Assembly (NCBI RefSeq): GCF_016587415.1
Contig: NZ_BNJI01000001.1
Coordinates: 5,371,501 to 5,435,500 of the forward strand
Source: Ktedonobacter sp. SOSP1-85
GTDB lineage: Bacteria; Chloroflexota; Ktedonobacteria; Ktedonobacterales; Ktedonobacteraceae
DNA: 64,000 nt
Reading direction: 5' to 3'
Below are positions 8,258 through 17,839 of this stretch, piece by piece. Position numbers and translations under genes: made by a program. The notes under the pieces were generated by a model. That model saw only the letters and a program-made list of their open reading frames with translations. It made no database searches and was not told the DNA's origin. The first letter of the stretch is position 1, and every line of letters starts with the position of its first letter.

Positions 8258-10072
8258 TTATGATAAGCCTGATTGGTCTCGTAAGTGTAAGGAGATAACA
8301 CCAGCGGGTGGGATAGCGAGACGATGGATCCCGGCAGTGAGATGTAACGTTTCGGAACGTACGAGATGACCCTGGCAGTCAAAGGTTTTCACTGCGCGCT
8401 CACCTGTATCAGTGGATAGTTCAAGAATGAGTCGTTGTTCAAGGGTGCCATTGACAATAAGCAGGTGGGCAGGAACCTCGCCGATAGGTTTAAGGACAGT
8501 ATCCAGGTAGGCCGCGATCACCTGTTTCGTAGGAGTAGAGGCGAGTACAACAGGGTAAGAAGATTCGGGATTGAGGGGCATCAACCTGCCATCTAGAAGC
8601 ACACCGCGATGTTCACGCCAGAACGAGAGCCAGAAGCGCACAATGTTGCGGTGTGACTCAGGCAGCTGATCGAGCAAGATCGAGATTTGAGGTACCGAGA
8701 AAAGAATATTGATGAACTGTAAGGCGACCATCTCAGGAGTTTCATCTTTATGCCACATCAGCATATCGGAGTGAGCAGCCGTCGAGCCGCAGAGTAAGCG
8801 AATATCCAGAGTGCGTACACGGTTCGTCACAAACTCATAAGGGCAGTCACCGGCGCGAAACATATTGCCATATTTACGCATCAGAGGGCCAACATAGGAT
8901 TGGCGGAACTCGATCAAGATATCTGGCTTGAGGGCGCGCAGGCGTGTCGTGATATCGGTAAGCAAGCGATCGACAGCTTTGTTTACCGAGAGTTCATCCT
9001 GACCTGGTTGTAAGGAAGCAGGTTCATTGTCGGAGGGGCGGAAGCTATCCACAAAGTCCAATTTGAAGCCATCGAGGTCCCATTCGCGAACCGCCTGTTC
9101 GTAAAGCTGGATCAAATATTCGCGCACTTCGGGGTAGCGTGGATCGACAACCCCCGTACTCATCAGACCGGGCATTGTGTAGAGTAAGCGATCTTTAAAG
9201 CGTTCCCAGGCCTGGCTATACATCCCAATAAAAGGGACCGAGTACCAGAGAATATATTTCATACCTAGCTTGTGTACGCGGTCAACATGGGCACGCATAT
9301 CTGGCATTTTTTCGAGCGCCACCTGCCAGTCGCCACAATAGGCATAGCCACGAGCATTATCCGTCGTTTGCCAGCCATCATCCACAATCACTGACTCGCA
9401 GCCAAGCGTTTTAGAGATGCGGCACTGCTCTTCAACATTTTCCGGAGTCAGGGCCTGATGAATACTATACCATGTAGAGTACATCGGTAAGCGAGCCTGT
9501 TCGGGGACGGGTTGGGGGGTATAGTCGGGTTGTGTTGCCCACCAGTGCTGGACATCCGCGAGCGCCTCATAGTAAGGGATTGCCCGAGTATCGAAGCGTA
9601 GCGTCGCCTCATAACTGGCTAGGAAAGGAGAAGATTCTTGGAAGAGATGGAGGGCACAGTGGAGCATGCCCGTTTCCTCGTTCACACCAACGCGTACTTC
9701 AACTGTTTCCAGCGCATCAGAGAATGCAAAGGTCAGGCGATTCTCATTTTGAGCGTTCAGGAGAGAACTGACCGGCATCTGTGAAGTCACCTTTGCTTTA
9801 TAGCCGCGTATCCAATCGGGCAACAGTGTTTTATTGCGGTCGCTTGCAGGGTGCCAGTGGGTATAAATATCGTGGATGGGGAGTTCCCAGCGCAGTTTGA
9901 CTTGTGGCAGGTAGTTCGCGGTCTGGGAGTTTGATAGAAGGTGTAAATGAATGAGGTGCACACCATTCGTGAGAGTAGTGGTGGTCAGGGATGCTGTAAA
10001 GTGTTCTCCGACATCCTCGACGCGGAAATGGTGGGCGTCCATGCGCAATGCTGGCATTGTTGAGATCTCCAT
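8258..10072 (-). CDS. Alpha-galactosidase, GH36 (melibiase) family
   Basis: The 604-residue product has no signal peptide, so it should act in the cytoplasm on imported oligosaccharides. VIVDDGWQ (near residue 230) and DGFKLDFVD mark the GH36/GH-D barrel: Asp 339 in KLDFVD is the expected nucleophile, and Asp 409 in RAGDCPY the expected acid/base. The N-terminal ~190 residues match the family's beta-sandwich and the last ~90 its C-terminal beta domain. Initiation may be at 10072 or at the in-frame ATG five codons later, which has GGAGA at better spacing. The enzyme releases terminal alpha-galactose, e.g. from galacto-oligosaccharides of plant origin, and complements the secreted hydrolases nearby. 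Confidence 0.88.
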   Translation of the reverse strand: MEISTMPALRMDAHHFRVEDVGEHFTASLTTTTLTNGVHLIHLHLLSNSQTANYLPQVKLRWELPIHDIYTHWHPASDRNKTLLPDWIRGYKAKVTSQMPVSSLLNAQNENRLTFAFSDALETVEVRVGVNEETGMLHCALHLFQESSPFLASYEATLRFDTRAIPYYEALADVQHWWATQPDYTPQPVPEQARLPMYSTWYSIHQALTPENVEEQCRISKTLGCESVIVDDGWQTTDNARGYAYCGDWQVALEKMPDMRAHVDRVHKLGMKYILWYSVPFIGMYSQAWERFKDRLLYTMPGLMSTGVVDPRYPEVREYLIQLYEQAVREWDLDGFKLDFVDSFRPSDNEPASLQPGQDELSVNKAVDRLLTDITTRLRALKPDILIEFRQSYVGPLMRKYGNMFRAGDCPYEFVTNRVRTLDIRLLCGSTAAHSDMLMWHKDETPEMVALQFINILFSVPQISILLDQLPESHRNIVRFWLSFWREHRGVLLDGRLMPLNPESSYPVVLASTPTKQVIAAYLDTVLKPIGEVPAHLLIVNGTLEQRLILELSTDTGERAVKTFDCQGHLVRSETLHLTAGIHRLAIPPAGVISLHLRDQSGLS

Positions 10073-10138
10073 TGTTCTGCTTTCTTTTCAGTACGCCACA
10101 ACTTGTGTATAAGTGTCAGGTTTTAGCGCGGGGAGCTC

Positions 10139-11401
10139 TCAGTTGCCGCCAAGCACGTGGGCCTTGAGCCATGCGTTGCGAAACGCGCCGCGCGGGTCGA
10201 GCCGCTCCACCAAACGGACAAAGTCGGAATGGCGTTGATAGAGCGGAGCAATTGCCGCTGCATTCGCATAGAAGAACTTGCCCCAATGCGGGCGCGCCTC
10301 GAACGGGGTCAGAGCGTCCTCGATCTGGATGACCATCTCCTGGACTGCGTCTGGCTCGCGCTTCCAAGTGAAGTGGATGCCAACGCAGTCTTCCTCGTAG
10401 TTCATACTCATCCACAGCCGATCCGCGGCCACCCGGCGAATCTCGCTCACCTGTAGGAGTGGTTGGATCCTGTCTGCGAGGGCGCGTAGAGTTTCTATAG
10501 CCGCGAAGGCGTGCCGCCGGGGGATGAGATACTCCGACTGGATTTCCTGGCCGCTGCTGGGCGTGTAGCCCATGCGGAAATGCGGTAAGCGGTTGGACCA
10601 GAGACCAGGCCGCCCCAACTGCGGTGTACAAGGGGTCGGATCGAGTCCAACGATCGGATGCCGATCAACCGTTGCGGCAATCGCGCCGAAGAGGTCACCC
10701 TCCACCTGGTCGGGTTCATCCATCCGGCTCTTGACCCAGACCTGATCGTTCGTCTGGCCCCAGCGGGTAAAGATGCTGACGCTGTAGCCGCACGAGGTAA
10801 TCTCATCGAAGTGGTCGAAGAGTGCCTTCCAACTGAGCCCCTCATACACCTGCTGTTTCATCTCGTAGGCCGGCTGCACATCCAGGGTGATTCGGGTGAC
10901 CACGCCAAGCGCGCCAAGTCCGACCACCAGGCCGTCGAAGTCGGGATCGCCTCTGGATGCCTTGATGATCTCACCGCTGGAGGTCACCATCTCCAGCCCG
11001 GCGACCGCAGTCGCGAGGTTGCCACAGGTGACGCCTGAGCCATGCGCCGCCGTCGCTACGGCACCAGCGACGGAGATGTGGGGAAGCGAGGCAAGGGTGT
11101 GCAAGGCCACTCCCTCGTCGTTCAATGTCTTGATCAGATTGCCGTATGTCATCCCCCCGCCTAAGGAGACCGTATGTGCTTCATGCTCGACGAGCACATC
11201 AGCAGGCAGATCCTCGAGCGAGATCAGCTCCGATGCGTCGGCGATGCCGTTGAACGAGTGCCGCGAGCCCAACACATGCACGTTGGCCGCCTTGGCGACG
11301 ATCTGCTGCACTTGTTCAATCGTCCGCGGTCGGTGCAGCTTCTGTGCCTGGTACGTGTAGGTGCCAGCCCAGTTTCTTTCCGGCACAGATATCTCAGTCA
11401 T
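10139..11401 (-). CDS. FAD-linked alditol/xylitol oxidase-type protein (VAO family)
   Basis: The start at 11401 (MTEISVPERNWAG) is chosen because GAAGG sits just before it and the 420-residue length equals that of characterised alditol oxidases; the longer open frame upstream adds no homologous sequence. The N-terminal half is an FAD-binding type 4 (VAO) domain: VLGSRHSFN contains His 48, the expected site of covalent FAD attachment, and GGGMTYGNLI and AHGSG follow. The C-terminal half is the D-arabinono-lactone oxidase (ALO) domain. These enzymes oxidise sugar alcohols such as xylitol or sorbitol at C1, making H2O2. Related gulonolactone/arabinonolactone oxidases are an alternative. The gene runs in the same direction as the GH36 gene, 66 bases upstream of it. 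Confidence 0.85.
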   Translation of the reverse strand: MTEISVPERNWAGTYTYQAQKLHRPRTIEQVQQIVAKAANVHVLGSRHSFNGIADASELISLEDLPADVLVEHEAHTVSLGGGMTYGNLIKTLNDEGVALHTLASLPHISVAGAVATAAHGSGVTCGNLATAVAGLEMVTSSGEIIKASRGDPDFDGLVVGLGALGVVTRITLDVQPAYEMKQQVYEGLSWKALFDHFDEITSCGYSVSIFTRWGQTNDQVWVKSRMDEPDQVEGDLFGAIAATVDRHPIVGLDPTPCTPQLGRPGLWSNRLPHFRMGYTPSSGQEIQSEYLIPRRHAFAAIETLRALADRIQPLLQVSEIRRVAADRLWMSMNYEEDCVGIHFTWKREPDAVQEMVIQIEDALTPFEARPHWGKFFYANAAAIAPLYQRHSDFVRLVERLDPRGAFRNAWLKAHVLGGN

Positions 11402-11534
11402 TGCCTTCCTTCTTCCTACATTCCCGACCTCCAAGCCTGACGAGGAGGAGAACGGGCTTCTTTGGGGAAACAACACCTCGTGTCTTCCGCATTGTACCAC
11501 GAGAAATTGGGTAGTGTCTGGCGTTGGATTATAA

Positions 11535-12825
11535 GTCAATAACCCCATGCATAAATGCAGGGGCTTGCCCACATCCTAGGACTGGGCTTCAGGGCTGATT
11601 GACAGCAGCCCACTACCCCGAAAGGCAGTATAGCGGTTGCGAATGTTTACCGCCGCATTCACATCAGCATGGTCCCTGTGACCACAGTGAGGGCAGGAGA
11701 AGGCATGACGTTTGCGCACCCCACGCAAACCACAGCGAGAACAATTCTTACTCGTGTAGGCAGGATTCACCTGAGTCACACTCAGCCCACATTCCTGGGC
11801 TTTGTTCTCCACACAGGTACGAATGAGGTGCCGTTGCCACAGCGACATTCGACGTCGAAGTGCCTTGCCTTTGAGCGTGCCCTTCTCTGGTTTGGGCAGA
11901 TGCAAGTCCTCAAAGACAAGCACGGCATTCTCAGGGGCAAAGGTGATCAGTTGCCTGGCTGTTTGTTGGGCAAAGGTGCGGGTACGATTGCGTTGGGTGC
12001 GACCTAACCGTTTGAGAAGACGCCGAATACTGCGTGTATCCTTCTTCTCTGCCTTACGGATCGCATGTTTGCGCTGGAGGCGAGCGCGGGTCTTGGCGGT
12101 ACGTCGATTCTTGACTTTGACGTCTTTCCCACTCACAAAGAGGGTGCGCCCATCGGGGTCAACGGCGACAAGGGCATTGGTTTCATTGAGGTCAATGCCT
12201 ACTGGGAGAATCCCTTGAGGCTCTGGGGCGTCAAGGGTAAGCGTCACACGCCCAATGAGCTTGCCATGGCGCTTGATAACGGTGAGGCTATCAATCTCAA
12301 TGGCTTTCATAAAGGTCGTCTCAAAGTCTTGAGGGAGCGTATACGTGAGGTGTTTCCGTCCTGCTACCGTCCAGAGAGAAAGGGTGCCATCTTTGCGAAA
12401 GTCAGCGTCACGCCCACGCTTGCCGACCAGGAACAACGCACGAGCCTTCTTGAAGAGAAAGGGGCGTTGTGCAGGTTTCTTGTTGGATTTGGCGCTGGCA
12501 TAGGCAGCGGAGACAAGACGAATAGCAGAGATCGTCATTTGTGCCGAGAGCGAACCTTTCACCTGATGGTAACACGCCCGTTGCAACGCGAGAGCACCAA
12601 GAGGTTTCCCACCATTGAAACACGGTTCAGAGAGGGCATGTTGCACCTCCCGAAACACATCAATGGTGTGCTCAAGGTCGCTGTCAGGCTCTATGACGAT
12701 GGGAACGGTTCGTTGTATCTGCATACACCCATTTTACCACTAAACAACAGTAGTGTCAATTTCGCATGTGGTATCTGCGGCAATTCCTCCCTACGGCTCA
12801 AGCCGAGGGCACCCTTGCCGCAATC
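11535..12825 (-). mobile_element. TnpB-only IS200/IS605-type element
   Basis: The tnpB gene is flanked by the two imperfect hairpins expected at IS200/IS605 ends: CCCTACGGCT..AGCCGAGGG at 12789-12809 on the 5' side and CCCCATGCATAAATGCAGGGG at 11543-11563 on the 3' side. There is no Y1 transposase, so movement would need one in trans. Exact ends are estimated. The element sits between the alditol oxidase gene and the stop codon of the TPM-like gene. Confidence 0.7.
11576..12724 (-). CDS. tnpB: RNA-guided endonuclease TnpB (IS200/IS605 family)
   Basis: The 382-residue protein has the RuvC-type active site in order: Asp in GIDLNETNALVAV (~residue 177), Glu in LVFEDLHL (~268), and Asp in HADVNAAVN (~353). 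A four-Cys zinc finger (CSRCG and CPHCG) comes before the last Asp. TnpB proteins are nucleases guided by a transposon-end RNA that cut at a transposon-adjacent motif and help the element persist. The N-terminal region is shorter than in the other TnpBs of this window, so it is another lineage. All catalytic residues are present and the gene is probably functional. Confidence 0.9.
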   Translation of the reverse strand: MQIQRTVPIVIEPDSDLEHTIDVFREVQHALSEPCFNGGKPLGALALQRACYHQVKGSLSAQMTISAIRLVSAAYASAKSNKKPAQRPFLFKKARALFLVGKRGRDADFRKDGTLSLWTVAGRKHLTYTLPQDFETTFMKAIEIDSLTVIKRHGKLIGRVTLTLDAPEPQGILPVGIDLNETNALVAVDPDGRTLFVSGKDVKVKNRRTAKTRARLQRKHAIRKAEKKDTRSIRRLLKRLGRTQRNRTRTFAQQTARQLITFAPENAVLVFEDLHLPKPEKGTLKGKALRRRMSLWQRHLIRTCVENKAQECGLSVTQVNPAYTSKNCSRCGLRGVRKRHAFSCPHCGHRDHADVNAAVNIRNRYTAFRGSGLLSISPEAQS

Positions 12826-12832
12826 CTGGTGG

Positions 12833-13507
12833 TTAAAAATCCCCTGCCACGCCACCGCCAAGATTATCGCGCCCATCTCCGTAGCGTATCTGCTGACCTC
12901 CCGATGGAGGTTGAGTGACTGCAAGGCGTCCACCCAATCCGAGGAGTCGCCTGATGAAACCAATGATGGACCCAAGAGCGACGAGAACTGCGATCCCACC
13001 CAAGAGCATTAGGAGCATTCCCCCATTACCAGAACTTGCACTAGAGCGGCTTTGCAGAGAGGTTTCCAGAGATTGAATGGCCGCAAGCGTCGCTGAAGTG
13101 AAATGATTGCCGACAGCCGCGTTTTTGAAAGCCTGCCCAGCAGCGGTATATTGCGACTTTGACAACGGAACTTGGGAACCACCAACTACCGTGAAGTAGT
13201 GATGCGCGGCGTCAATGGCAATCACGATCAACCGTTTGCTGGTCAGATGAGCGCTGACCGTGCGTTGCACAAAGTCAGACGCCGTTCCGCTGAACGTGCT
13301 GGTAGTATAGACGTCGAGTGGGTAGGCGAGCTTTGATCCCTCATATATCACTTGCTGGACATTGAGTACTTCTACTGGATCGCTGACGTGGACGGTATCC
13401 GCCTGCGCTGGTAACGAGGAAGCAAAGAACAGACAACAGGCGGCGATCATAGCAAGCAAACTCAAGCTCAGGTGGCGCGCTCGCCATAGAAGATGCTTTT
13501 TTATCAT
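12833..13507 (-). CDS. Secreted/membrane protein with a TPM-like domain
   Basis: The 224-residue product has a signal peptide (LSLSLLAMIAACCLFF..LPAQADT), a ~120-residue mixed alpha/beta region resembling a TPM domain (VIAIDAAHHYFTVVGG, then a helix QYTAAGQAFKNAA), and a C-terminal membrane helix (MLLMLLGGIAVLVALGSII). The tail is glycine-rich and ends GGGVAGDF, as many TPM proteins do. Its function is not known. The TnpB element abuts its stop codon. Confidence 0.7.
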   Translation of the reverse strand: MIKKHLLWRARHLSLSLLAMIAACCLFFASSLPAQADTVHVSDPVEVLNVQQVIYEGSKLAYPLDVYTTSTFSGTASDFVQRTVSAHLTSKRLIVIAIDAAHHYFTVVGGSQVPLSKSQYTAAGQAFKNAAVGNHFTSATLAAIQSLETSLQSRSSASSGNGGMLLMLLGGIAVLVALGSIIGFIRRLLGLGGRLAVTQPPSGGQQIRYGDGRDNLGGGVAGDF

Positions 13508-13644
13508 GATTTTCTCCTAGGGTTAGATCTGCATTGCATACGCGAAACGCTCAAAAGCAATGTATTAAAAATCAGAGGTTATGCGGGTGCGACGCCCCTA
13601 CATATTACAGAAAATGCTTTACAGCCTCTGCTACGGTACCTCCA

Positions 13645-14868
13645 TTAGCGAACCAGCCAGACCTGCACGGTGTGATCGGCGCTGGCAGAAGCGATATACT
13701 GACCGTCAGGGGACCAGGTAATGGAGTAAACATAATCATGATGGCCGCTATACGTGAATACATTACCCCCAGTGGTCGCGTCCCAGACTTGCACTGTCTT
13801 GTCGTAGCTGGCAGTGGCAATGTGCTTGCCATCAGGCGACCAGGCGACGCTGCTCACGCTCGCGTGGTGTCCCCGGTAGGTAAACACCATCTGGCCAGTG
13901 CTGGTATCCCAAATCTGAGCGGTCTCATCAACGCTGCCCGAAACAATGCGTTTGCCATCAGGCGACCAGGCAACCGCGTAAATCTTGTCGGTATGCCCCT
14001 TATAGGTGAGGATCGCTTTACCACTTGTGGCATTCCAGATCTGGATGGTGCCATCAAAGCTCCCGGAAGCCAGCTTCTTTCCATCGGGCGACCAGGCGAT
14101 ACTACTCACTGTATCACTATGTCCCTGATAGGTAAGCACATGAGCGCCAGTCATGGCGTTCCAGATCTGCACGGTTTTGTCATAACTGGCAGAAGCAATA
14201 TATTTTCCGTCAGGCGACCAGGCAAGGGAGAGGATGACATCCTGATGCCCTTTATAGGTAGCGATTTTCTGCTTGCCAACAACTTGAATGACATCCACAT
14301 CATTGCTATTTCCGCCAGCGGCGATATATTTCCCATCGGGCGACCAGGCAATCGCATTCATGACGGTATAACTGGCATAGGTCATCTGTTTTTTGCCAGT
14401 CACGGCATCCCAAACCTGCGCCGAATCGTCGCCAAGTCCGCCTGCGGAGACGATTCGTTTCCCATCAGGGGACCAGGCAACCTGCCAGACCACTGATGAA
14501 TGTCCTGTGTAGCTATAGGGATTGATATGGAGGGGTACAATAGTCGGGGTCAGAGTGGAAGAGTTCTGGACACCGTTGCCAGCGTGCGACTGGAGACGGG
14601 GCAAGATCAGGAAAAAAAAACTTCCTCCAAGAAGAGCCAGCAAGACAAACGCGCTGATGCTTCCAATAAACCATAGAGACCGACGCTGTGGCGCCTGAAC
14701 ATTTTGGTGATTGTCATATGGCTGCTGGCCTCCCATAGGGAGAGGGGGCGGAGCATATGCCGCGTTATAATGCTCACTATAGGGTTTTCCGCAATTATGA
14801 CAAAATGCTTCATGCGTGGCGAGGGCTGTTCCACATGCAGAACAGATACGCCTGGCTGCTTGATACAT
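13645..14868 (-). CDS. Zinc-ribbon membrane protein with a seven-blade WD40 propeller
   Basis: The 407-residue product starts with a zinc ribbon (CSACGTAL..CHNCGKPY), followed by a Pro/Gln-rich linker and one membrane helix (SLWFIGSISAFVLLALLGGSFFFLIL). Seven WD40 repeats follow, most with the form GH..V..(I/V)AWSPDGK..(A/V)S(A/G)S.D.T.Q(I/V)W. Seven repeats make one closed propeller, which would lie outside the cell, with the zinc ribbon inside. The blades are very alike, a sign of recent internal duplication. AAAGGA precedes the ATG. Likely a protein-binding scaffold; partner unknown. Confidence 0.85.
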   Translation of the reverse strand: MYQAARRICSACGTALATHEAFCHNCGKPYSEHYNAAYAPPPLPMGGQQPYDNHQNVQAPQRRSLWFIGSISAFVLLALLGGSFFFLILPRLQSHAGNGVQNSSTLTPTIVPLHINPYSYTGHSSVVWQVAWSPDGKRIVSAGGLGDDSAQVWDAVTGKKQMTYASYTVMNAIAWSPDGKYIAAGGNSNDVDVIQVVGKQKIATYKGHQDVILSLAWSPDGKYIASASYDKTVQIWNAMTGAHVLTYQGHSDTVSSIAWSPDGKKLASGSFDGTIQIWNATSGKAILTYKGHTDKIYAVAWSPDGKRIVSGSVDETAQIWDTSTGQMVFTYRGHHASVSSVAWSPDGKHIATASYDKTVQVWDATTGGNVFTYSGHHDYVYSITWSPDGQYIASASADHTVQVWLVR

Positions 14869-15370
14869 ACAGCTGTCCTTTCATAATGTTGTTCTTACCG
14901 GCAACAAAGCCTCTTCTTTTCGCAATCAAACTTGTAATTGCATGCTGTACCTTCTCAACGGGTTCTTTATACACTGCCAATCGTAGGTTGTAGAAGCCGT
15001 AGCTCTTGCGTATGGGGAGAGTATACAGGGGGAAACAGCCTTTACGCATCTGTAATATAACCGGTATTTGGAGCCAGGTTTTGTTTCACGATGAGGCGAA
15101 AAATGGGACCTACCCGGTAAAATTACCAGGACGAAGACCATATGTATATTTCTATGCGTATCTCCCTAAGATCCTGACAGGTTTCTTGACTGCGAGGGGT
15201 TGTGGTTGGCAGTGGGGCATTGTTGTATCGGCAGGCTGCGTTTTACATCTCAGGTCGCGCCTGTAGTTCGGGTATAAGCCAACCGCTGAAACTCACAGCT
15301 CTCCGCGTTCAGATAATGATACCAGGCTATATACAAGTTTAATAGATGCCTTGAGGGCGGGGAGGCTAGC
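14869..15370. other. 502-bp divergent intergenic region
   Basis: It separates the WD40 gene (leftward) and the DUF3592 gene (rightward), so it should hold both promoters. No gene, strong hairpin or operator could be recognised. Confidence 0.5.
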
Positions 15371-15892
15371 ATGCTTCTTATCCGGTTAATTGGAGCCGTA
15401 ATTGCGGGCGCTTTCGCGACTGTCGTGGGCGTTCTCGTATGCGGTATTATTGGAACGGTCTTGTATGAAGTGCTCTTTGCGCACGGAACTTCACTCTCTT
15501 CAATCGATCCATCGGATATGTCAACGGTCCTGCAAACACCCGGTCTTGCCAGCGCTGGCACACTCATCGGTGTAGGCTGCGGGATACTCATCGGGCTGAT
15601 CGTCTTCATCCAGAGCGTGAGCTATGCCTTTAAGCGCGACCGTCTCTCAAAGGGAGGCATGCGCATCTCCGCGCTTGTCAGTGCAATCAAGCACCGCTAC
15701 GTGAACAATGCGGGCTCGCCCGGCAATAGCTATACCGTTTATACCGTACATGCCGAGTGGCTCGATCCGCGAACGGGCTCGCGCTATCGCTTCAAGCAGG
15801 ATAAGAACTCGCGTCCGGTCGTGCGTGAGGGTGAGTACGTGACCGTCCAGGTCAATCCCCGGAACTACAATGACTACCATTTGGAGCTATAG
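15371..15892 (+). CDS. Two-helix membrane protein, DUF3592-like
   Basis: The ATG at 15371 has GGGGAGG about six bases before it. The 173-residue product has two membrane helices (residues ~5-30 and ~60-83), then a soluble domain with YTVHAEWLDPRTGSRYRFK and YVTVQVNPRNYNDYHLE. That pattern matches the DUF3592 family (an SH3-like domain between or after membrane helices). Function is unknown. A large bidirectional hairpin lies downstream. Confidence 0.7.
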   Translation: MLLIRLIGAVIAGAFATVVGVLVCGIIGTVLYEVLFAHGTSLSSIDPSDMSTVLQTPGLASAGTLIGVGCGILIGLIVFIQSVSYAFKRDRLSKGGMRISALVSAIKHRYVNNAGSPGNSYTVYTVHAEWLDPRTGSRYRFKQDKNSRPVVREGEYVTVQVNPRNYNDYHLEL

Positions 15893-16004
15893 AGCCACTT
15901 ACAATGCGGCTGAGTTCAATGAATCAGCAAACAGGCGCCTGGATTGATGAGCACACCAAGAGGAACCGTCAAGGTGTCGTGACTGCTATATCCTGCCTAT
16001 CGTA

Positions 16005-16044
16005 GCTCACGAGCATCTCGCCACCTGGCGAGATGCTCGTGAGC
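16005..16044. terminator. Bidirectional hairpin between convergent genes
   Basis: GCTCACGAGCATCTCGCCA and its perfect complement, separated by two bases, form a ~19-bp stem. It lies between the DUF3592 gene and the convergent GNAT-ankyrin gene. No T-run on either side. Confidence 0.65.
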
Positions 16045-16080
16045 GTGATACTTCCGAACTGAATATTCCAGAAAATCTCT

Positions 16081-17388
16081 TTAGTGATCCAGTTTCCTTT
16101 GGCTCATGCGGTGCTGCTCAATGCGTATGATTATTTCCGCACGCTGAAAATGCTGTGCCCATCCTAATGCTGTTGCCTCAAATTCACTATCCTTGAGGTC
16201 AAGATCATTGGGAACGGTGAGCAGAACTTTCGCGAGTTCAAGATCGCCCCGTTCGGCCGCGATATGAAGGGGGGTAAGTTGCCTTTCTCCACGCTGGACG
16301 TTGACCAGTTCTGGATACTCGATCAGCAACCGGTGAACCTGCTGTTTCCATCCTATATCCCATGCGGAGAGAAGATCAAGAGGCACTCCGTGGCTGACGA
16401 GCCAGTCCACCGAGGCGGGTTGCTGGCAGTGAACTGCTATATCCAGGGGCGTCAGCCCATTGGGCAGGGAATCGTGGAAGAACCTGTCTTCAACACGTTT
16501 GCCTCTCTCGTCGAGGGCCATGACCTCACCTCGTCCGATCGCTTCCAGAAAGAGTACCTGATCCTTTGTTGGTGGGGGAGCCGCTAGCGTCTGCGTGCGC
16601 AGATGCCAGCTTGGACCGTATCCCATGGACTGAAAGCCGACGCGTCGGTACACCGGCTCTCCCATGGGCGTTGCATTGAGCACAACATGATGGCATCCCA
16701 TCTGCCGTGCAAGGTCGCATGCCTCCCACGCCAGCGCGGTCCCGATCCCCTGGTTGCGAGCCGAAAGCCCCACCTCCATCGCAAATAGTCCCCCTATCCC
16801 CCATTCGCCGGTCGTGATATTGAGCATACACCGCCCCACTATCTGATTCTTCTGGAAAGCGACCAGGCTGCGCACATGGTGTGGATACATCTGATGTAGG
16901 GCAGCGCGAGCTTCTCTCTTCTCTGCAGGGTAGAAAGAAAGATCATCTACCTGGCAGGCTGGTTCGTCCTCGACAGCCTGAATGTCAAAGGCGGAAGAAT
17001 GGACATGCTGGCCTGAGAGATCACGAAGGTTGCACCACATCCAGTGCGGTTGCCAGTTTGGTTCAAACCCACGAGCGAGCAAGCGCGCGGCAAGGTCGCC
17101 TGGAGGAATCGCAGTGAGATACCAGCAGATCGCCCCCCCCATGGGACGTTGAGCGCGATACCACTCCAGCGCACGGTCTAGCTGGTCGTCAATCTGGAGA
17201 GGATTGACAGAAGAAATAGCCAGGTGCCCGCTCGTCCACATGATGCCTTTTTCAGAAACCACTTCTTTCGCCCTGGCTTGCGCACAGCGGGCAAACCAGC
17301 CCTGGTTATTCAAACTCAATGCCTGCCACTGTTGCTCAAAGGTTGGGCCCTCATCTAGAAAGAGTTCTTGACGGTCTCTCTGATCCAT
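16081..17388 (-). CDS. GNAT acetyltransferase fused to ankyrin repeats
   Basis: ATG 17388 (MDQRDRQEL) has a purine-rich GAAGAGAG just before it and is preferred to the upstream in-frame start at 17478. The 435-residue product has a GNAT domain at about residues 130-290: ALHQMYPHHVRSLVAF, then GGLFAMEVGLSARNQGIGTALAW, the acetyl-CoA-binding loop (consensus Q/RxxGxG), then VLNATPMGEPVYRRVGFQ. From ~300 on there are ankyrin repeats (NGLTPLDIAVHCQQPASVDWLVSHG, QLTPLHIAAERGDLELAKVLL). Ankyrins bind proteins, so the acetyl acceptor may be a protein. The combination is unusual in bacteria but clear here. Confidence 0.82.
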   Translation of the reverse strand: MDQRDRQELFLDEGPTFEQQWQALSLNNQGWFARCAQARAKEVVSEKGIMWTSGHLAISSVNPLQIDDQLDRALEWYRAQRPMGGAICWYLTAIPPGDLAARLLARGFEPNWQPHWMWCNLRDLSGQHVHSSAFDIQAVEDEPACQVDDLSFYPAEKREARAALHQMYPHHVRSLVAFQKNQIVGRCMLNITTGEWGIGGLFAMEVGLSARNQGIGTALAWEACDLARQMGCHHVVLNATPMGEPVYRRVGFQSMGYGPSWHLRTQTLAAPPPTKDQVLFLEAIGRGEVMALDERGKRVEDRFFHDSLPNGLTPLDIAVHCQQPASVDWLVSHGVPLDLLSAWDIGWKQQVHRLLIEYPELVNVQRGERQLTPLHIAAERGDLELAKVLLTVPNDLDLKDSEFEATALGWAQHFQRAEIIIRIEQHRMSQRKLDH

Positions 17389-17469
17389 GCTCTCTTCTTT
17401 CTCGTTTATGCCTGTTTCTTTTCTTCTTTCACCTACTCTATTCCATGTGCCTGCGCAGAACAAGGTAAT

Positions 17470-17830
17470 GCCAAACACAGCTGGATCTCCCGCGAGGATT
17501 GTGCACGTGCAGCTACCGGTGCACTCATAGGCAAGCTGACAACCATTGGACCAGTTGATGTCACCGGGCCAGAGGCTCTCAGCTTCGCGGATCTGACATC
17601 ACGCCTCTCCAGCCTCTCCAATCAATGGGCCAACGAGAAGAGCACTCCTGCATTCCAGAACCTGTACCGCCAGCGGATGGACCTGCGCTGCTGGAGCACT
17701 TCCTGCGCTGAACGCCTCGATCGTTCCATGACTCAGGTGCTGGAGCAGCGCTTCTACCATTTGCGAGCGAGCGCTGTTCTCAGTACAAGGAGAGACGGCC
17801 CTTGTCTTCGTCGCTTTTTTCTTTCCTCAC
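17470..17830 (+). pseudogene. Remnant of an NmrA/SDR-type NAD(P)-binding protein
   Basis: One frame reads SWISREDCARAATGALIG, then VDVTGPEALSFADLTSRLS, the well-known second half of NAD(P)H-binding (NmrA-like) oxidoreductases. The N-terminal Rossmann part is missing and the similarity ends after ~50 residues, beyond which the frame is disturbed. No start or ribosome-binding site fits. It lies between two leftward genes, as a decayed piece. Confidence 0.55.
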
Positions 17831-17839
17831 ACTCAAGAG

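Noticed and set aside
8088..8369. 93-codon frame between GH30 and GH36
   Set aside because: Overlaps a terminator arm and the end of GH36; no homology.
12065..13012. 315-codon plus-strand frame across tnpB and the TPM gene
   Set aside because: Runs antisense through two recognisable genes and an IS edge.
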